Shown: piece by piece, positions 1-8,924 of the stretch
Position numbering within the stretch: the stretch's first letter is position 1
Layout: the number at the start of each line of letters is the position of its first letter
Origin: Microbacterium testaceum StLB037
GTDB taxonomy: Bacteria > Actinomycetota > Actinomycetes > Actinomycetales > Microbacteriaceae
DNA: 64,000 nucleotides
Reading direction: 5' to 3'
Assembly: GCF_008763945.1 (NCBI RefSeq)
Contig: NZ_VTQH01000002.1
Coordinates: forward strand, 690,717-754,716
Notes under the pieces: model-generated
The model's input: the letters and a program-made list of their open reading frames with translations, nothing else
Database searches by the model: none
Told to the model about the DNA's origin: nothing
Position numbers and translations under genes: made by a program

Positions 1-49
1 CAGGGCCACGCCGCGCGCCCACCCCGCAACCGCCACCGCGGATTCGCCC

Positions 50-70
50 TTCGAGTCGGAATGACACTAA
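50..70. promoter_or_regulatory. candidate NrtR operator, 21-bp imperfect palindrome
   Basis: The 21 bases form TTnGnGTC-N5-GACnCnAA, with six matching positions per half. The site overlaps a -10-like TAAGAT at 68-73 just before the NrtR-like gene. NrtR operators are typically 21-bp palindromes that block NAD genes, so size, position and neighbour agree. The operator role is inferred; the symmetry is seen. Confidence 0.5.
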
Positions 71-86
71 GATCGGTCCCGGAGAT

Positions 87-821
87 ATGGTCACCATGAC
101 ACGAACCCCTGAACCCGAGCCCCGCGACGCCGACGTGCGCGTCGCGGTGTCGACCGTGATCTTCAGCGTGCGCCGCGACGCCGACGACGAACCCGTCCTC
201 TCGCTCCCCCTGGTTCGCCGCACGCGCGACCCCTTCGACGGGCGGTGGGCGCTCCCCGGCGGGTGGCTCGACGCGAGCGAGGGCCTGGATGCCGCGGCAT
301 CCCGAACCCTCGCCGAAACGACCGGCCTCACCCCCAGCTACCTCGAGCAGCTGTACGCGTTCGGAGCCGTGGACCGCTCCCCCACTCGCGTGGTGTCGAT
401 CGTGTACTGGGCGCTGCTGCGCTCCGACGAGGTCGACGCGCAGGTCGCCGCTCATGCCCGCGAGGGCGACGCCCCCGAGAACGTCGAGTGGTTCGACGCG
501 ACCGACCTGCCGGCCCTGGCCTTCGACCACAACGACATCGTCGAGTACACGCTGTGGCGCCTGCGCAACAAGGTCGGCTACAGCCGCATCGCGCACGGCC
601 TGCTGCCCGACGAGTTCACGCTCGCGGACCTCCGTGAGGTGAACGAGACGATCCTCGGCAAGCGCCTCGACCCCGCGAACTTCCGCCGCCAGGTCGACAC
701 GAGCGACACCCTCATCCCGACCGAGCGCTTCCGCACCGGAAGCCACCGCCCCGCCCGCCTGTACCGCTACAACCGCGATGTGGAGCTCGCCGACCGCGGC
801 CCGCTCCCGTCCCGTCACTGA
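87..821 (+). CDS. nrtR: Nudix-domain regulator of NAD synthesis (NrtR-like)
   Basis: This 244-residue protein has an N-terminal Nudix fold and a C-terminal winged-helix segment (about residues 170-240, PDEFTLADLREV). Known NrtR proteins bind ADP-ribose-type ligands and repress NAD genes. The Nudix box at residues 58-80 is degenerate: the REUxEE core reads RTLAET, so hydrolysis is unlikely and ligand sensing more likely. It is the first gene of an operon with nadABC, 11 bases before nadA. ATG 87 has GGAG just upstream at very short spacing; ATG 96 is an equally good start. A non-regulatory Nudix hydrolase is possible but less likely given the context. Confidence 0.8.
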   Translation: MVTMTRTPEPEPRDADVRVAVSTVIFSVRRDADDEPVLSLPLVRRTRDPFDGRWALPGGWLDASEGLDAAASRTLAETTGLTPSYLEQLYAFGAVDRSPTRVVSIVYWALLRSDEVDAQVAAHAREGDAPENVEWFDATDLPALAFDHNDIVEYTLWRLRNKVGYSRIAHGLLPDEFTLADLREVNETILGKRLDPANFRRQVDTSDTLIPTERFRTGSHRPARLYRYNRDVELADRGPLPSRH

Positions 822-832
822 TCGGAACGCCC

Positions 833-2164
833 ATGTCCGCCACACCCCTCACCCTGCAGCCCCGCCCCGCGATCGACCCCAGTGTCGACCACGCGATCCA
901 GGCGATCGTGTCGGGCGCCTCGACCGATGCGACCTGCACCACCGACCTCGCCGTCGGCCCCTGGGACTTCGACACGCGCCCCGGTTACGGCCCTGGCTCG
1001 TCGATGGGCGACGTCATCCCCACCGGCGCGCCGCGCCAGGGCCAGCTGCCGCAGGAGTACCGCGACGCCTCCGACGACGAGCTCGACGCGCGCATCCGCG
1101 CCGCGAAAGAGACCCTCGGCGACCGGGTCGTCGTGCTCGGGCACTTCTACCAGCGCGAAGAGGTCGTGCGTCACGCCGACTACGTGGGCGACTCGTTCCA
1201 GCTCGCGAACGCCGCGAAGGAACGCCCCGAGGCCGAGGCGATCGTGTTCTGCGGCGTGCACTTCATGGCCGAGACCGCCGACCTGCTCTCTCGCCCCGAC
1301 CAGGCCGTGATCCTGCCGAACCTCGCGGCGGGCTGCTCGATGGCCGACATGGCCGACATCGACCAGGTCGAGGAGTGCTGGGAGCAGCTCGAAGACGTGC
1401 TCGGAGACCTCGAGACCCCGGATGCCGAGGGCCTGGTCCCCGTGATCCCGGTGACGTACATGAACTCCAGCGCGGCCATCAAGGGCTTCGTCGGCCGTCA
1501 CGGCGGCATCGTCTGCACCTCGTCGAACGCCCGCACGGTGCTCGAGTGGGCGTTCGCGCGCGGCCGCCGCGTGCTGTTCTTCCCCGACCAGCACCTGGGC
1601 CGCAACACGGCGAAGGCGATGGGCGTGCCGCTCGAGCAGATGCCGATGTGGAACCCGCGCAAGGCGCTCGGCGGCTCGACGGCGGAACAGCTCGAAGACA
1701 GCCGCGTGATCCTCTGGCACGGCTTCTGTTCGGTGCACCGCCGCTTCACCGTCGAGCAGATCGACAAGGCCCGCGCCGAGCACCCGGGCGTCCGCGTGAT
1801 CGTGCACCCCGAGTGCCCGATGGACGTGGTCGACGCCGCCGACGAGGCGGGCTCGACCGACATCATCCGCAAGGCGATCGCCGCCGCGACCGAGCCCACG
1901 ACCTTCGCGATCGGCACCGAGATCAACCTCGTGCAGCGCCTGGCCGCCCAGTACCCGCAGCACGAGATCTTCTGCCTCGACCCGGTCGTCTGCCCCTGCT
2001 CGACGATGTACCGCATCCACCCCGGCTACCTCGCCTGGGTGCTCGAGTCGCTCGTCGCGGGCGAGGTCGTCAACCGCATCACGGTCCCGGCCGACGTCGC
2101 CGAGCCCGCGACCGTCGCTCTCGAGCGCATGCTCGCGGCCAAGCCGAACGGCGCGGTGAAGTGA
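833..2164 (+). CDS. nadA: quinolinate synthase A
   Basis: NadA condenses iminoaspartate with dihydroxyacetone phosphate to quinolinate, using a [4Fe-4S] cluster. The 443-residue protein is a long form with about 80 residues before the core. Cysteines that can hold the cluster are C168 (GCSMADMA), C328 (HPECP) and C387/C389 (CPCSTM). The family motif TYMNSSAAIKG lies at about 208-218. ATG 833 follows the Nudix gene closely. The stop overlaps the nadB GTG (GTGA), so translation is coupled. The downstream cysteine desulfurase probably supplies sulfur for this cluster. Confidence 0.96.
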   Translation: MSATPLTLQPRPAIDPSVDHAIQAIVSGASTDATCTTDLAVGPWDFDTRPGYGPGSSMGDVIPTGAPRQGQLPQEYRDASDDELDARIRAAKETLGDRVVVLGHFYQREEVVRHADYVGDSFQLANAAKERPEAEAIVFCGVHFMAETADLLSRPDQAVILPNLAAGCSMADMADIDQVEECWEQLEDVLGDLETPDAEGLVPVIPVTYMNSSAAIKGFVGRHGGIVCTSSNARTVLEWAFARGRRVLFFPDQHLGRNTAKAMGVPLEQMPMWNPRKALGGSTAEQLEDSRVILWHGFCSVHRRFTVEQIDKARAEHPGVRVIVHPECPMDVVDAADEAGSTDIIRKAIAAATEPTTFAIGTEINLVQRLAAQYPQHEIFCLDPVVCPCSTMYRIHPGYLAWVLESLVAGEVVNRITVPADVAEPATVALERMLAAKPNGAVK

Positions 2165-3780
2165 CCACCGTCGTCGTGGTGGGCAGCGGCATCGCCGGTC
2201 TCACGGCGGCGCTGCACGCGACGGATTCCGGATGCCGGGTGATCGTCGTCACGAAGGGGTCCCTCGACCAGACGAACACGCGGTGGGCGCAGGGTGGGAT
2301 CGCCGCGGTGACCTCCGCCGCCGACACCGTCGCCTCGCACGCCGCCGACACGCTGACCGCCGGCGCGGGCCTGAATGATCCGGATGCCGTGGACGTGCTC
2401 GTCGGCGAGGGCCCGGCCCGCATCGCCGAGCTCGTCGAGCGGGGGGTGGCGTTCGACCGTGCCGCCGACGGCGACTTCTCGCGCGGGCTCGAGGCGGCCC
2501 ACGCCGTGGCGCGCGTGCTGCACGCCGGCGGGGATGCGACGGGGGCGGCGATCCAGGCTGCTCTCGGCGCCGCCGTCCGCGCCGCGGGCATCGGGGTGCG
2601 CGAGCACGCGCTGCTGCGCGATCTGGTGCTCACGGACGGCCGGGTCATTGGGGTCGAGCTCGACGGCGGCGAGCGCCTGATGGCCGATGCCGTGATCCTG
2701 GCCACGGGCGGGGCGGGGCAGCTCTACGCCCACACCACGAACCCGCGGGGCGCGACCGCAGACGGCATTGCCGCGGCGATCCGCGCGGGCGCCGCCGTGG
2801 CCGATCTGGAGTTCGTGCAGTTCCACCCGACCGCCCTCGCCGTGGGAGCGCCGTTCCTCGTGTCGGAAGCGGTGCGTGGAGAGGGCGCGACCCTCATCGA
2901 CGACACCGGCCGCCGCTTCGTCTTCGACGCCCACCCCGACGGTGATCTCGCCCCGCGCGACGTCGTGGCCCGCGCGAACGCCCGCGCGATGGCCGCGCAG
3001 GGCGGTCACCCCGTGCGCCTCGACGCCACCGCGATCGGCGGCGAGCGCCTCGCGCAGCGTTTCCCCACGATCGACGCCGCCGTGCGGGAACGGGGTCTCG
3101 ACTGGGGCCGCGAGCCGATCCCGGTGACCCCCGCGGCGCACTACCTGATGGGCGGGGTCGTCACCGATCTCGACGGACGCACGACGATTCCCGGGCTGTA
3201 CGCGGTGGGCGAGACCGCCCGCACGGGCGTGCACGGCGCCAACCGTCTGGCATCCAACTCCCTCCTCGAGGGCGCGGTCTTCGGGGCGCGCGCGGGTGAC
3301 GCCGTCGCCCGCGACACGGTCTGGCCCGTCGCCGCCGGTGTGTGTGCCGCTCTCGCGGAGGTTCCGGATGCCACGGCCCCGCGCTTCACGCGCGCCGCGC
3401 TGCAGGAGCTGATGTGGGCCGACGCGGGGCTCATGCGCGACGCGTCGGGCCTCACCCGGGCGGCCGGGGTCCTCGCCGCATGGCGCGCGGACCCCGATCC
3501 CCAGTCGGTGGAGGACGCCAATCTCCTGCTCGTCGCGTCGCACGTGGTCGATTCGGCGCTGCGGCGCACGGCATCCGTCGGCGCGCACTTCCGCTCCGAT
3601 GCGGAGATCGGTTCGGTCACTGCCCCGGCGGCCGGCGCCGACACTCGCGTCCCCGCCTCCGTCGTTGCGGTCGATGCCGCCGCGACCGACGCCGACCCGC
3701 GCGTCGCCGCACCCGCCCGCGTGCCCGCCGCCGCGGCATCCGTCCCTTCCTCCCCCTCTTCGAAGGTGCTCGCATGCTGA
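2161..3780 (+). CDS. nadB: L-aspartate oxidase
   Basis: NadB is an FAD enzyme that oxidises L-aspartate to iminoaspartate, the substrate of NadA. The start is GTG 2161, overlapping the nadA stop; upstream codons in this frame belong to nadA. The dinucleotide-binding motif VGSGIAGL is at residues 7-14, with QFHPTAL and GANRLASNSLLEG of the succinate-dehydrogenase/NadB flavoprotein family further on. The last 50 or so residues are a low-complexity Ala/Val/Pro/Thr tail after the conserved HFRSD region, unusual for NadB. The stop overlaps the nadC start. Confidence 0.95.
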   Translation: MTTVVVVGSGIAGLTAALHATDSGCRVIVVTKGSLDQTNTRWAQGGIAAVTSAADTVASHAADTLTAGAGLNDPDAVDVLVGEGPARIAELVERGVAFDRAADGDFSRGLEAAHAVARVLHAGGDATGAAIQAALGAAVRAAGIGVREHALLRDLVLTDGRVIGVELDGGERLMADAVILATGGAGQLYAHTTNPRGATADGIAAAIRAGAAVADLEFVQFHPTALAVGAPFLVSEAVRGEGATLIDDTGRRFVFDAHPDGDLAPRDVVARANARAMAAQGGHPVRLDATAIGGERLAQRFPTIDAAVRERGLDWGREPIPVTPAAHYLMGGVVTDLDGRTTIPGLYAVGETARTGVHGANRLASNSLLEGAVFGARAGDAVARDTVWPVAAGVCAALAEVPDATAPRFTRAALQELMWADAGLMRDASGLTRAAGVLAAWRADPDPQSVEDANLLLVASHVVDSALRRTASVGAHFRSDAEIGSVTAPAAGADTRVPASVVAVDAAATDADPRVAAPARVPAAAASVPSSPSSKVLAC

Positions 3781-4631
3781 CCCGCTCCGCCATCGACCGT
3801 GTCGTCTCCGCCGCTCTCGAAGAAGACGCCCCGTGGGGCGATCTCACGAGCGAGACACTCATCCCCGAGACCGCGGTCGCGCGCGCCGAGCTGGTCGCGC
3901 GGGTCGACGGGGTGTTCAGCGGGGCTGCGGTGTTCGCCGCGGCCTTCACCCTGACCGATCCCTCGATCACGGTCGAGCAGCGGGTTGCCGACGGCGAGCG
4001 GTTCTCCCCCGGAGACACGCTCGCCGTGGTCACCGGCCCCGCACGCGCGGTGCTGACCGCCGAGCGCATCGGCCTGAACTTCGTGCAGCGCATGTCGGGC
4101 ATCGCGACCCTCACCGCCCGCTACGTCGCCGAGGTCGCCCACACCGGGGCGCGCATCGTCGACACGCGCAAGACCACGCCCGGCCTGCGCGCGATCGAGC
4201 GGCAGGCCGTGCGCGACGGCGGCGGACACAACCACCGGTTCTCGCTGTCGGATGCCGTTATGGCCAAGGACAACCACCTCGCCGTGCTGACCGCGCAGGG
4301 TCTGTCGGTGACCCAGGCACTCGAGAGCGCGATCGCGCGACTCCCGCACACGACGCACGTCGAGGTCGAGGTCGACCGGCTCGACCAGATCGACGCGGTG
4401 CTCGCGGCGGGGGTCGGCACGATCATGCTCGACAATTTCTCGCTCGACGACCTGCGCACCGGTGTCGCCCGCATCGCCGGCGCCGCGCAGGTCGAGGCGT
4501 CCGGCGGCGTGACTCTTGAGACCGTCCGCGCGATCGCCGAGACCGGCGTCGACGTCATCTCGGTCGGAGCGCTCACGCACTCGGCATCCGCCCTCGACCT
4601 CGGGCTCGACATCCGCATCGAGACGGCGTGA
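3774..4631 (+). CDS. nadC: nicotinate-nucleotide diphosphorylase (carboxylating)
   Basis: NadC (quinolinate phosphoribosyltransferase) turns quinolinate and PRPP into nicotinate mononucleotide, completing the three-step route begun by NadB and NadA. The 285-residue protein has the conserved substrate-binding stretches RIVDTRKTTPGLR, GGGHNHRFSLSDAVM and VEVEVD, and the C-terminal EASGGV barrel motif. ATG 3774 lies inside the end of nadB (7-base overlap). A longer in-frame reading that begins inside nadB is not homologous. The stop overlaps the next gene's GTG. Confidence 0.95.
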   Translation: MLTRSAIDRVVSAALEEDAPWGDLTSETLIPETAVARAELVARVDGVFSGAAVFAAAFTLTDPSITVEQRVADGERFSPGDTLAVVTGPARAVLTAERIGLNFVQRMSGIATLTARYVAEVAHTGARIVDTRKTTPGLRAIERQAVRDGGGHNHRFSLSDAVMAKDNHLAVLTAQGLSVTQALESAIARLPHTTHVEVEVDRLDQIDAVLAAGVGTIMLDNFSLDDLRTGVARIAGAAQVEASGGVTLETVRAIAETGVDVISVGALTHSASALDLGLDIRIETA

Positions 4632-5758
4632 GCCTCTACCTCGACAACGCCGCCACCACCCCCGTGCGCCCCGAGGTGCTCGAGGCGATGACGCCGTACC
4701 TCACGCGCGTCTTCGGCAACCCGTCGAGCCACCACGAGGTGGGTGAGGCCGCGGCATCCGCTCTCGACGACGCCCGTCGTCGCGTCGCCGCCGTGCTGGG
4801 CATGCGCCCCGGAGACGTGCTGTTCACCTCGGGCGGCACCGAGTCGAACAACGCCGCGATCAAGGGGATCGTTCTCGGGTCGGGGCGGAAGCACCTCGTC
4901 ACCACCGCGATCGAGCACGAGTCGGTGCTCGCCTCGGCCGACTACCTACACCGCCTGCACGGCGCCGAGGTCACCCACGCGCCCGTCGACGACACCGGCA
5001 CGCTGACGCCCGACGCCCTCGCCGCGGTGCTGCGCGACGACACGGCCCTGGTGTCGGTCGGCTACGCCAACAACGAGATCGGAACGGTCCAGGATGCCGC
5101 CGCTCTCGCCGCCGTCGCGCACGCTCGCGGAGTGCCCCTGCACCTCGACGCCGTGCAGGCGGCGGGGTGGCTGCCGCTTTCGGGGACGGGGGCGGATGCC
5201 GTGACCATCGCCGGACACAAGCTCGGCGCCCCGAAGGGTACGGGAATCCTGGCCGTACGCGGGCGCCTGCCGTTCGAGCCCCTGCTGCACGGGGGCGGGC
5301 AGGAGCGCGGGCGCCGCTCGGGAACGCCCGACGTCGCGGGGGCCGTGGGGATCGCCACGGCGTTGACGATCGCCGAGACCGAGCGGGCCGAAGACGCCGC
5401 CCGCGTCGCGGCCCTGCGCGATGCGTTCATCGCGCGCGTGCTCGCCGTGGTGCCCGGTGCCCGCCTCACCGGTCACCCGCACCGGCGCCTGCCGGGCACC
5501 GCGAGCTTCGTCTTCCCCGGAACCAACGGCGAGACCGTCCTGCTCGAGCTGGAGCGCCGGGGCATCGTGTCGTCGAGCGGCTCCGCGTGCGCCGCCGGGA
5601 GCGACGAGGCCTCCCACGTCCTGCTGACCGTGGGGCTCGCGCACGACGACGCCCGCACCGCCGTGCGCTTCACCCTCCCCCACGGGCTGCGTCATTCCCT
5701 CGACGCCGTCGCAGATGCCGTCGCCGACGCCGTCAGCGCCGTAGGCTCGCGCGGGTGA
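4628..5758 (+). CDS. cysteine desulfurase, NifS/IscS class (NAD operon type)
   Basis: This is a PLP enzyme (class V aminotransferase fold) that takes sulfur from cysteine. The PLP lysine is K198 in TIAGHKLGAPKG and the persulfide cysteine is C321 in SSGSACAAGS. The length of 376 residues is normal for NifS-like proteins. GTG 4628 overlaps the nadC stop. A desulfurase placed with nadABC is also known in Bacillus, where it matures the NadA Fe-S cluster; I infer the same role here. It overlaps the following glycosyltransferase by four bases, so six genes can be read as one message. Confidence 0.92.
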   Translation: MSLYLDNAATTPVRPEVLEAMTPYLTRVFGNPSSHHEVGEAAASALDDARRRVAAVLGMRPGDVLFTSGGTESNNAAIKGIVLGSGRKHLVTTAIEHESVLASADYLHRLHGAEVTHAPVDDTGTLTPDALAAVLRDDTALVSVGYANNEIGTVQDAAALAAVAHARGVPLHLDAVQAAGWLPLSGTGADAVTIAGHKLGAPKGTGILAVRGRLPFEPLLHGGGQERGRRSGTPDVAGAVGIATALTIAETERAEDAARVAALRDAFIARVLAVVPGARLTGHPHRRLPGTASFVFPGTNGETVLLELERRGIVSSSGSACAAGSDEASHVLLTVGLAHDDARTAVRFTLPHGLRHSLDAVADAVADAVSAVGSRG

Positions 5759-6651
5759 GCTCCACCCCCGTCACCGTCATCGTCCCCGGATTCGACGTCG
5801 CCGCCTTCGCGGAAGAGGCCCTCGATTCGCTCCGCGCGCAGACGCACCAGCGATGGACCGCCGTCCTCGTCGACGACGCCTCCAGCGACGACACCGCCCG
5901 GATCTTCGCCGACGCCGCCTCCGCCGACCCCCGTTTCCGGCTCGAGCGCCACACCGCGCAGCGCGGCCTGGGGGCCGCCCGAAACACCGGACTGTCGCTC
6001 GTCGACACCCCGTACATCGCGTTCCTCGACGCCGACGACCGTTTCCGCCCCGACGCCCTCTCGCGCCTGGCCGACACCCTCGATCGCACCGGCAGCGACT
6101 TCGCCGTCGGCGCGTACGTTCGCCTGCGACCGGATGCCGACACCCCCCGCTACACCGCGGGAGAGGTGCAGCCCTGGGTCCTGGCATCCACGTCCCCCGC
6201 TCGGGAAAGGACCACGATCGCGGAGCATCCCGCGGCCTCGGGGAACATCGTGGCGTGGTCGAAGATGAGCCGCGCGGCCTTCTGGGACGCGCATGGCCTG
6301 CGCTTCCCGGAGGGGCGGTACTACGAAGACCAGGTGCTCACGCAGCGCATGTACACAGCCGCGACGGCGTTCGATGTGATCCCCGACGTGATCGTCGAGT
6401 GGCGGCAGCGCCGCGAGGGCGGGTCGATCACCCAGCGGCTCGGCGAGCTGGGCGTGCTGCGCGACTACCTCGAGGCCCTCGGTGAGGGGATCGCGGTGCT
6501 ACGCGAGGCAGGGGCCGACGCCGCCGTACGCGAGCGGGGTGCGTTGATCCGCACGCTCGACCTGCCGCCGTTGCTGCGCATCGCCGAGACGCACCCCGAC
6601 CCCGCGTACCGCATCGCGCTGGACGCGTTCGTCGAGTCGCTGCCCGGCTGA
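5755..6651 (+). CDS. glycosyltransferase family 2
   Basis: The 298-residue protein has a GT-A fold. The N-terminus VTVIVPGFDV begins the fold, DDASSDD (about residues 38-44) is the nucleotide-sugar site, and FLDADDRF (about 89-96) carries the DxD metal motif. There are no membrane segments, so it is probably cytoplasmic or peripheral. The acceptor and sugar are unknown. GTG 5755 overlaps the cysteine desulfurase stop, so it is co-translated with the NAD operon although no NAD role is evident; it may simply be carried by the operon. Confidence 0.85.
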   Translation: MSSTPVTVIVPGFDVAAFAEEALDSLRAQTHQRWTAVLVDDASSDDTARIFADAASADPRFRLERHTAQRGLGAARNTGLSLVDTPYIAFLDADDRFRPDALSRLADTLDRTGSDFAVGAYVRLRPDADTPRYTAGEVQPWVLASTSPARERTTIAEHPAASGNIVAWSKMSRAAFWDAHGLRFPEGRYYEDQVLTQRMYTAATAFDVIPDVIVEWRQRREGGSITQRLGELGVLRDYLEALGEGIAVLREAGADAAVRERGALIRTLDLPPLLRIAETHPDPAYRIALDAFVESLPG

Positions 6652-6789
6652 GCCGTCGCCGGGCCGCGGCGCGGGATGGCACGGGACGGCTCTGCGTTGC
6701 ACGGGGCGCGACGCGACACGGGGCGCGGGGCGCGGCGCGACACGGGCATGCCCCCGGGCCCGGACCCCGCGACGCGGGGTGAGCGCTCG
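6652..6789. other. convergent intergenic gap with imperfect GC-rich repeats
   Basis: Between convergent genes, 6691-6750 holds two imperfect copies of a unit ending in GCGACACGGG. No clear intrinsic terminator is seen. Confidence 0.4.
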
Positions 6790-8730
6790 TCAGGCGGGCG
6801 CCTCGTCGGCGCGGCGGGCGGGCAGCGCGGCGCGCGCGAGGCCCGCGGCGTCGTGCTGCTCCTCGGCCAGGACGAACGAGGCGGCGAGCTGCTCGGCGGC
6901 GAGGCTGGAGTACAGGCCACCCGCGGCGAGCAGTTCGCTGTGGGTTCCGGATTCGACGATGCGGCCGGCATCCACCACGTGAATCCGATCCGCGCCGATG
7001 ACCGTCGACAGGCGGTGCGCGATCGAGAGGGTCGTGCGTCCGTGCGAGGCGGTCTCGAGGGCTTCTTGCACGATGCGCTCCGACACGGTGTCGAGGGCGC
7101 TCGTCGCCTCGTCGAGCAGCAGGACCGGCGGGTCTTTCAGCAGCACGCGCGCGATCGCGATGCGCTGCTTCTCACCGCCCGACAGTCGGTACCCGCGCTC
7201 ACCCACGACCGTGTCGTACCCCGCCTCGAACGAGGCGATGACGTGATGGATGTTCGCCGCGCGGCACGCGGCCTCGATCTCGTCGTCGGTGGCATCGGGC
7301 CGGGCGTACCGCAGGTTCTCGCGCACCGTCGCGTGGAAGAGGTACGTCTCTTGAGAGACGATCCCGATCTCGTCGATGATCGAGGCGCGCTCGAGGGTGC
7401 GCACGTCGGCGCCCGAGAACATCACCGCACCCCCGGTCGCCTCGTACATGCGCGGGGTGAGGTACAGGATCGTCGTCTTGCCCGCTCCCGAGGGACCGAC
7501 GAAGGCCACGTGCTGGCCCGGCTCGACGGTGAACGAGACGCCGTCGAGGGTCGGCCGCGCCTGCTCGGGGGCGTCGGGGTAGCGGAACTCGACATCGCGG
7601 AACTCGATCCGTCCCACCGGACCCGGCGCGGCCGAGACGGGCAGCGCGTCCGGTGCGTCGACGATCGCCGGACGCAGGTCGAGGTACTCGAAGATGCGCG
7701 CGAACAGCGCCGACGAGGTCTGCACGTCGAGGGCCACGCGCATGAGCCCCATCAGCGGCATGAGCAACCGGGCCTGCACCGTCGTGAAGGCCACGATCGT
7801 ACCGGCCGTGATGGCCCCGGCGCCCCCGCCGATGAGGTATCCGGCGACGAAGTAGATGACAGCGGGCACGCTCGACATGATGACCTGCACGACCGCGAAG
7901 AAACCCTGACCGCTCATGGCCCGGCGCACCTGCAGGTGGACCTGGTTGTCGTTCTCGGCATCGAACCGCGCGGATTCGGTGCGCTGGCGATTGAACGACT
8001 TCGACAACAGGATGCCGGAAACGCTCAGCGTCTCTTGCGTGATCGCCGACAGCTCCGACAGAGACTCCTGCGTCTCGCCGGCGATCCGCGCGCGAACCTG
8101 CCCCACGCGCCGCTGCACGAAGAGCAGGAACGGCATGAGGGCGACGGCGATCAGGGTCAGCCGCCAGTCGATGAGGATCATCGCCACGAGCGACGCGATC
8201 ACGGTCACGGCGTTGCCGAGGATGCTCGTGACCGTGTTCGTCAGTACTCCCGAGACGCCGCCCACGTCGTTCTGCAGACGCGACTGGATGACGCCCGTCT
8301 TCGTGCGGGTGAAGAAGCCCAGCTCCATGTTCTGGAGGTGGTCGAACAGGCGCGTACGCAAATCGCCCGTCACGCGATTGCCCACGGTGGCGGTGAGCCA
8401 GGTCTGGCCCACATTGAGCGCCGCCGAGACGAGGAAGAGTCCGATCATCACGCTCACGAGGAGGGCGAGAAGCTGCAGGTCGGGGCTCGACCCGTCGACC
8501 GGGAAGAGCGCGTCGTCGAAGATGCGCTGCACGAGCAGCGGCGGGATGACCGCGACGGCCGCGCCCACGACGACCAGCAGCGCCGTGACGGCGATCCGAC
8601 CGCGGTAGGGCCGGAAGAGCTCGACGACCCGGCGTCCGAGGTTCGGCACGCGCGGGGCCTGGGCGTTGCGGCGACGCTGCACGTCCGCGTCGACGCCGCG
8701 GAACATGCTTCCGCCCATACCCATGCTCAT
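6790..8730 (-). CDS. ABC exporter, fused membrane and ATPase domains
   Basis: A 646-residue half-transporter of the multidrug/lipid exporter type. The N-terminal half has about six membrane helices. The C-terminal ATPase has Walker A GPSGAGKTT, signature LSGGEKQR and Walker B VLLLDEATSALD. It probably works as a homodimer; the substrate is unknown. The start at ATG 8730 is set by the promoter: the -10 TAGGCT ends exactly seven bases upstream, giving a leaderless message. A longer upstream reading would cross that promoter. It is divergent from an MFS pump. Confidence 0.92.
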   Translation of the reverse strand: MSMGMGGSMFRGVDADVQRRRNAQAPRVPNLGRRVVELFRPYRGRIAVTALLVVVGAAVAVIPPLLVQRIFDDALFPVDGSSPDLQLLALLVSVMIGLFLVSAALNVGQTWLTATVGNRVTGDLRTRLFDHLQNMELGFFTRTKTGVIQSRLQNDVGGVSGVLTNTVTSILGNAVTVIASLVAMILIDWRLTLIAVALMPFLLFVQRRVGQVRARIAGETQESLSELSAITQETLSVSGILLSKSFNRQRTESARFDAENDNQVHLQVRRAMSGQGFFAVVQVIMSSVPAVIYFVAGYLIGGGAGAITAGTIVAFTTVQARLLMPLMGLMRVALDVQTSSALFARIFEYLDLRPAIVDAPDALPVSAAPGPVGRIEFRDVEFRYPDAPEQARPTLDGVSFTVEPGQHVAFVGPSGAGKTTILYLTPRMYEATGGAVMFSGADVRTLERASIIDEIGIVSQETYLFHATVRENLRYARPDATDDEIEAACRAANIHHVIASFEAGYDTVVGERGYRLSGGEKQRIAIARVLLKDPPVLLLDEATSALDTVSERIVQEALETASHGRTTLSIAHRLSTVIGADRIHVVDAGRIVESGTHSELLAAGGLYSSLAAEQLAASFVLAEEQHDAAGLARAALPARRADEAPA

Positions 8731-8737
8731 GATCGTC

Positions 8738-8760
8738 AGCCTACGTCCGACCTCCGACAC
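8738..8760 (-). promoter_or_regulatory. PafBC-type promoter of the ABC exporter
   Basis: Read on the minus strand: GTGTCGGAG (8760-8752), eight bases, TAGGCT (8743-8738), seven bases, ATG at 8730. Spacing and bases match the other copies in the window and the mycobacterial RecA-independent damage promoter TTGTCRGTG-N8-TAnnnT. The regulator is inferred. Confidence 0.65.
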
Positions 8761-8777
8761 CGGCGCCCGCCCCGGCG

Positions 8778-8800
8778 ATGTCGGAGGCACCCGATAGGGT
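8778..8800 (+). promoter_or_regulatory. PafBC-type promoter of the MFS pump
   Basis: ATGTCGGAG (8778-8786), eight bases, TAGGGT (8795-8800). It lies 17 bp from the oppositely facing copy for the ABC exporter. No start codon follows at leaderless distance, so this transcript has a leader of about 115 bases. Confidence 0.65.
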
Positions 8801-8805
8801 CGCGA

Positions 8806-8896
8806 GCGGATCCTCGACGATCCGCGGCGCCCACCTCGGAATAACCCGGGCCGCATTTCCGTTCCGACCCACGCAGTCGCCCTCCGTGGCGCCACG
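8806..8896 (+). promoter_or_regulatory. structured leader of the MFS pump mRNA
   Basis: The leader contains a perfect 7-bp hairpin (GCGGATC 8806-8812 with GATCCGC 8819-8825) and a 12-bp perfect palindrome CGTGGCGCCACG (8885-8896) shortly before the ribosome site AAAAGGA. An attenuation role is conceivable but unproven. Confidence 0.35.
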
Positions 8897-8924
8897 AAGC
8901 CCCCCGCACGAAAAGGACCTCGTC

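Noticed and set aside
2026..3588. 520-codon minus-strand frame opposite nadB
   Set aside because: It is antisense to nadB with shadow-like composition.
6676..8844. 722-codon plus-strand open frame opposite the ABC exporter
   Set aside because: It is an antisense shadow of a clear exporter gene; His/Asp/Arg-rich composition is typical of reverse frames in GC-rich DNA.
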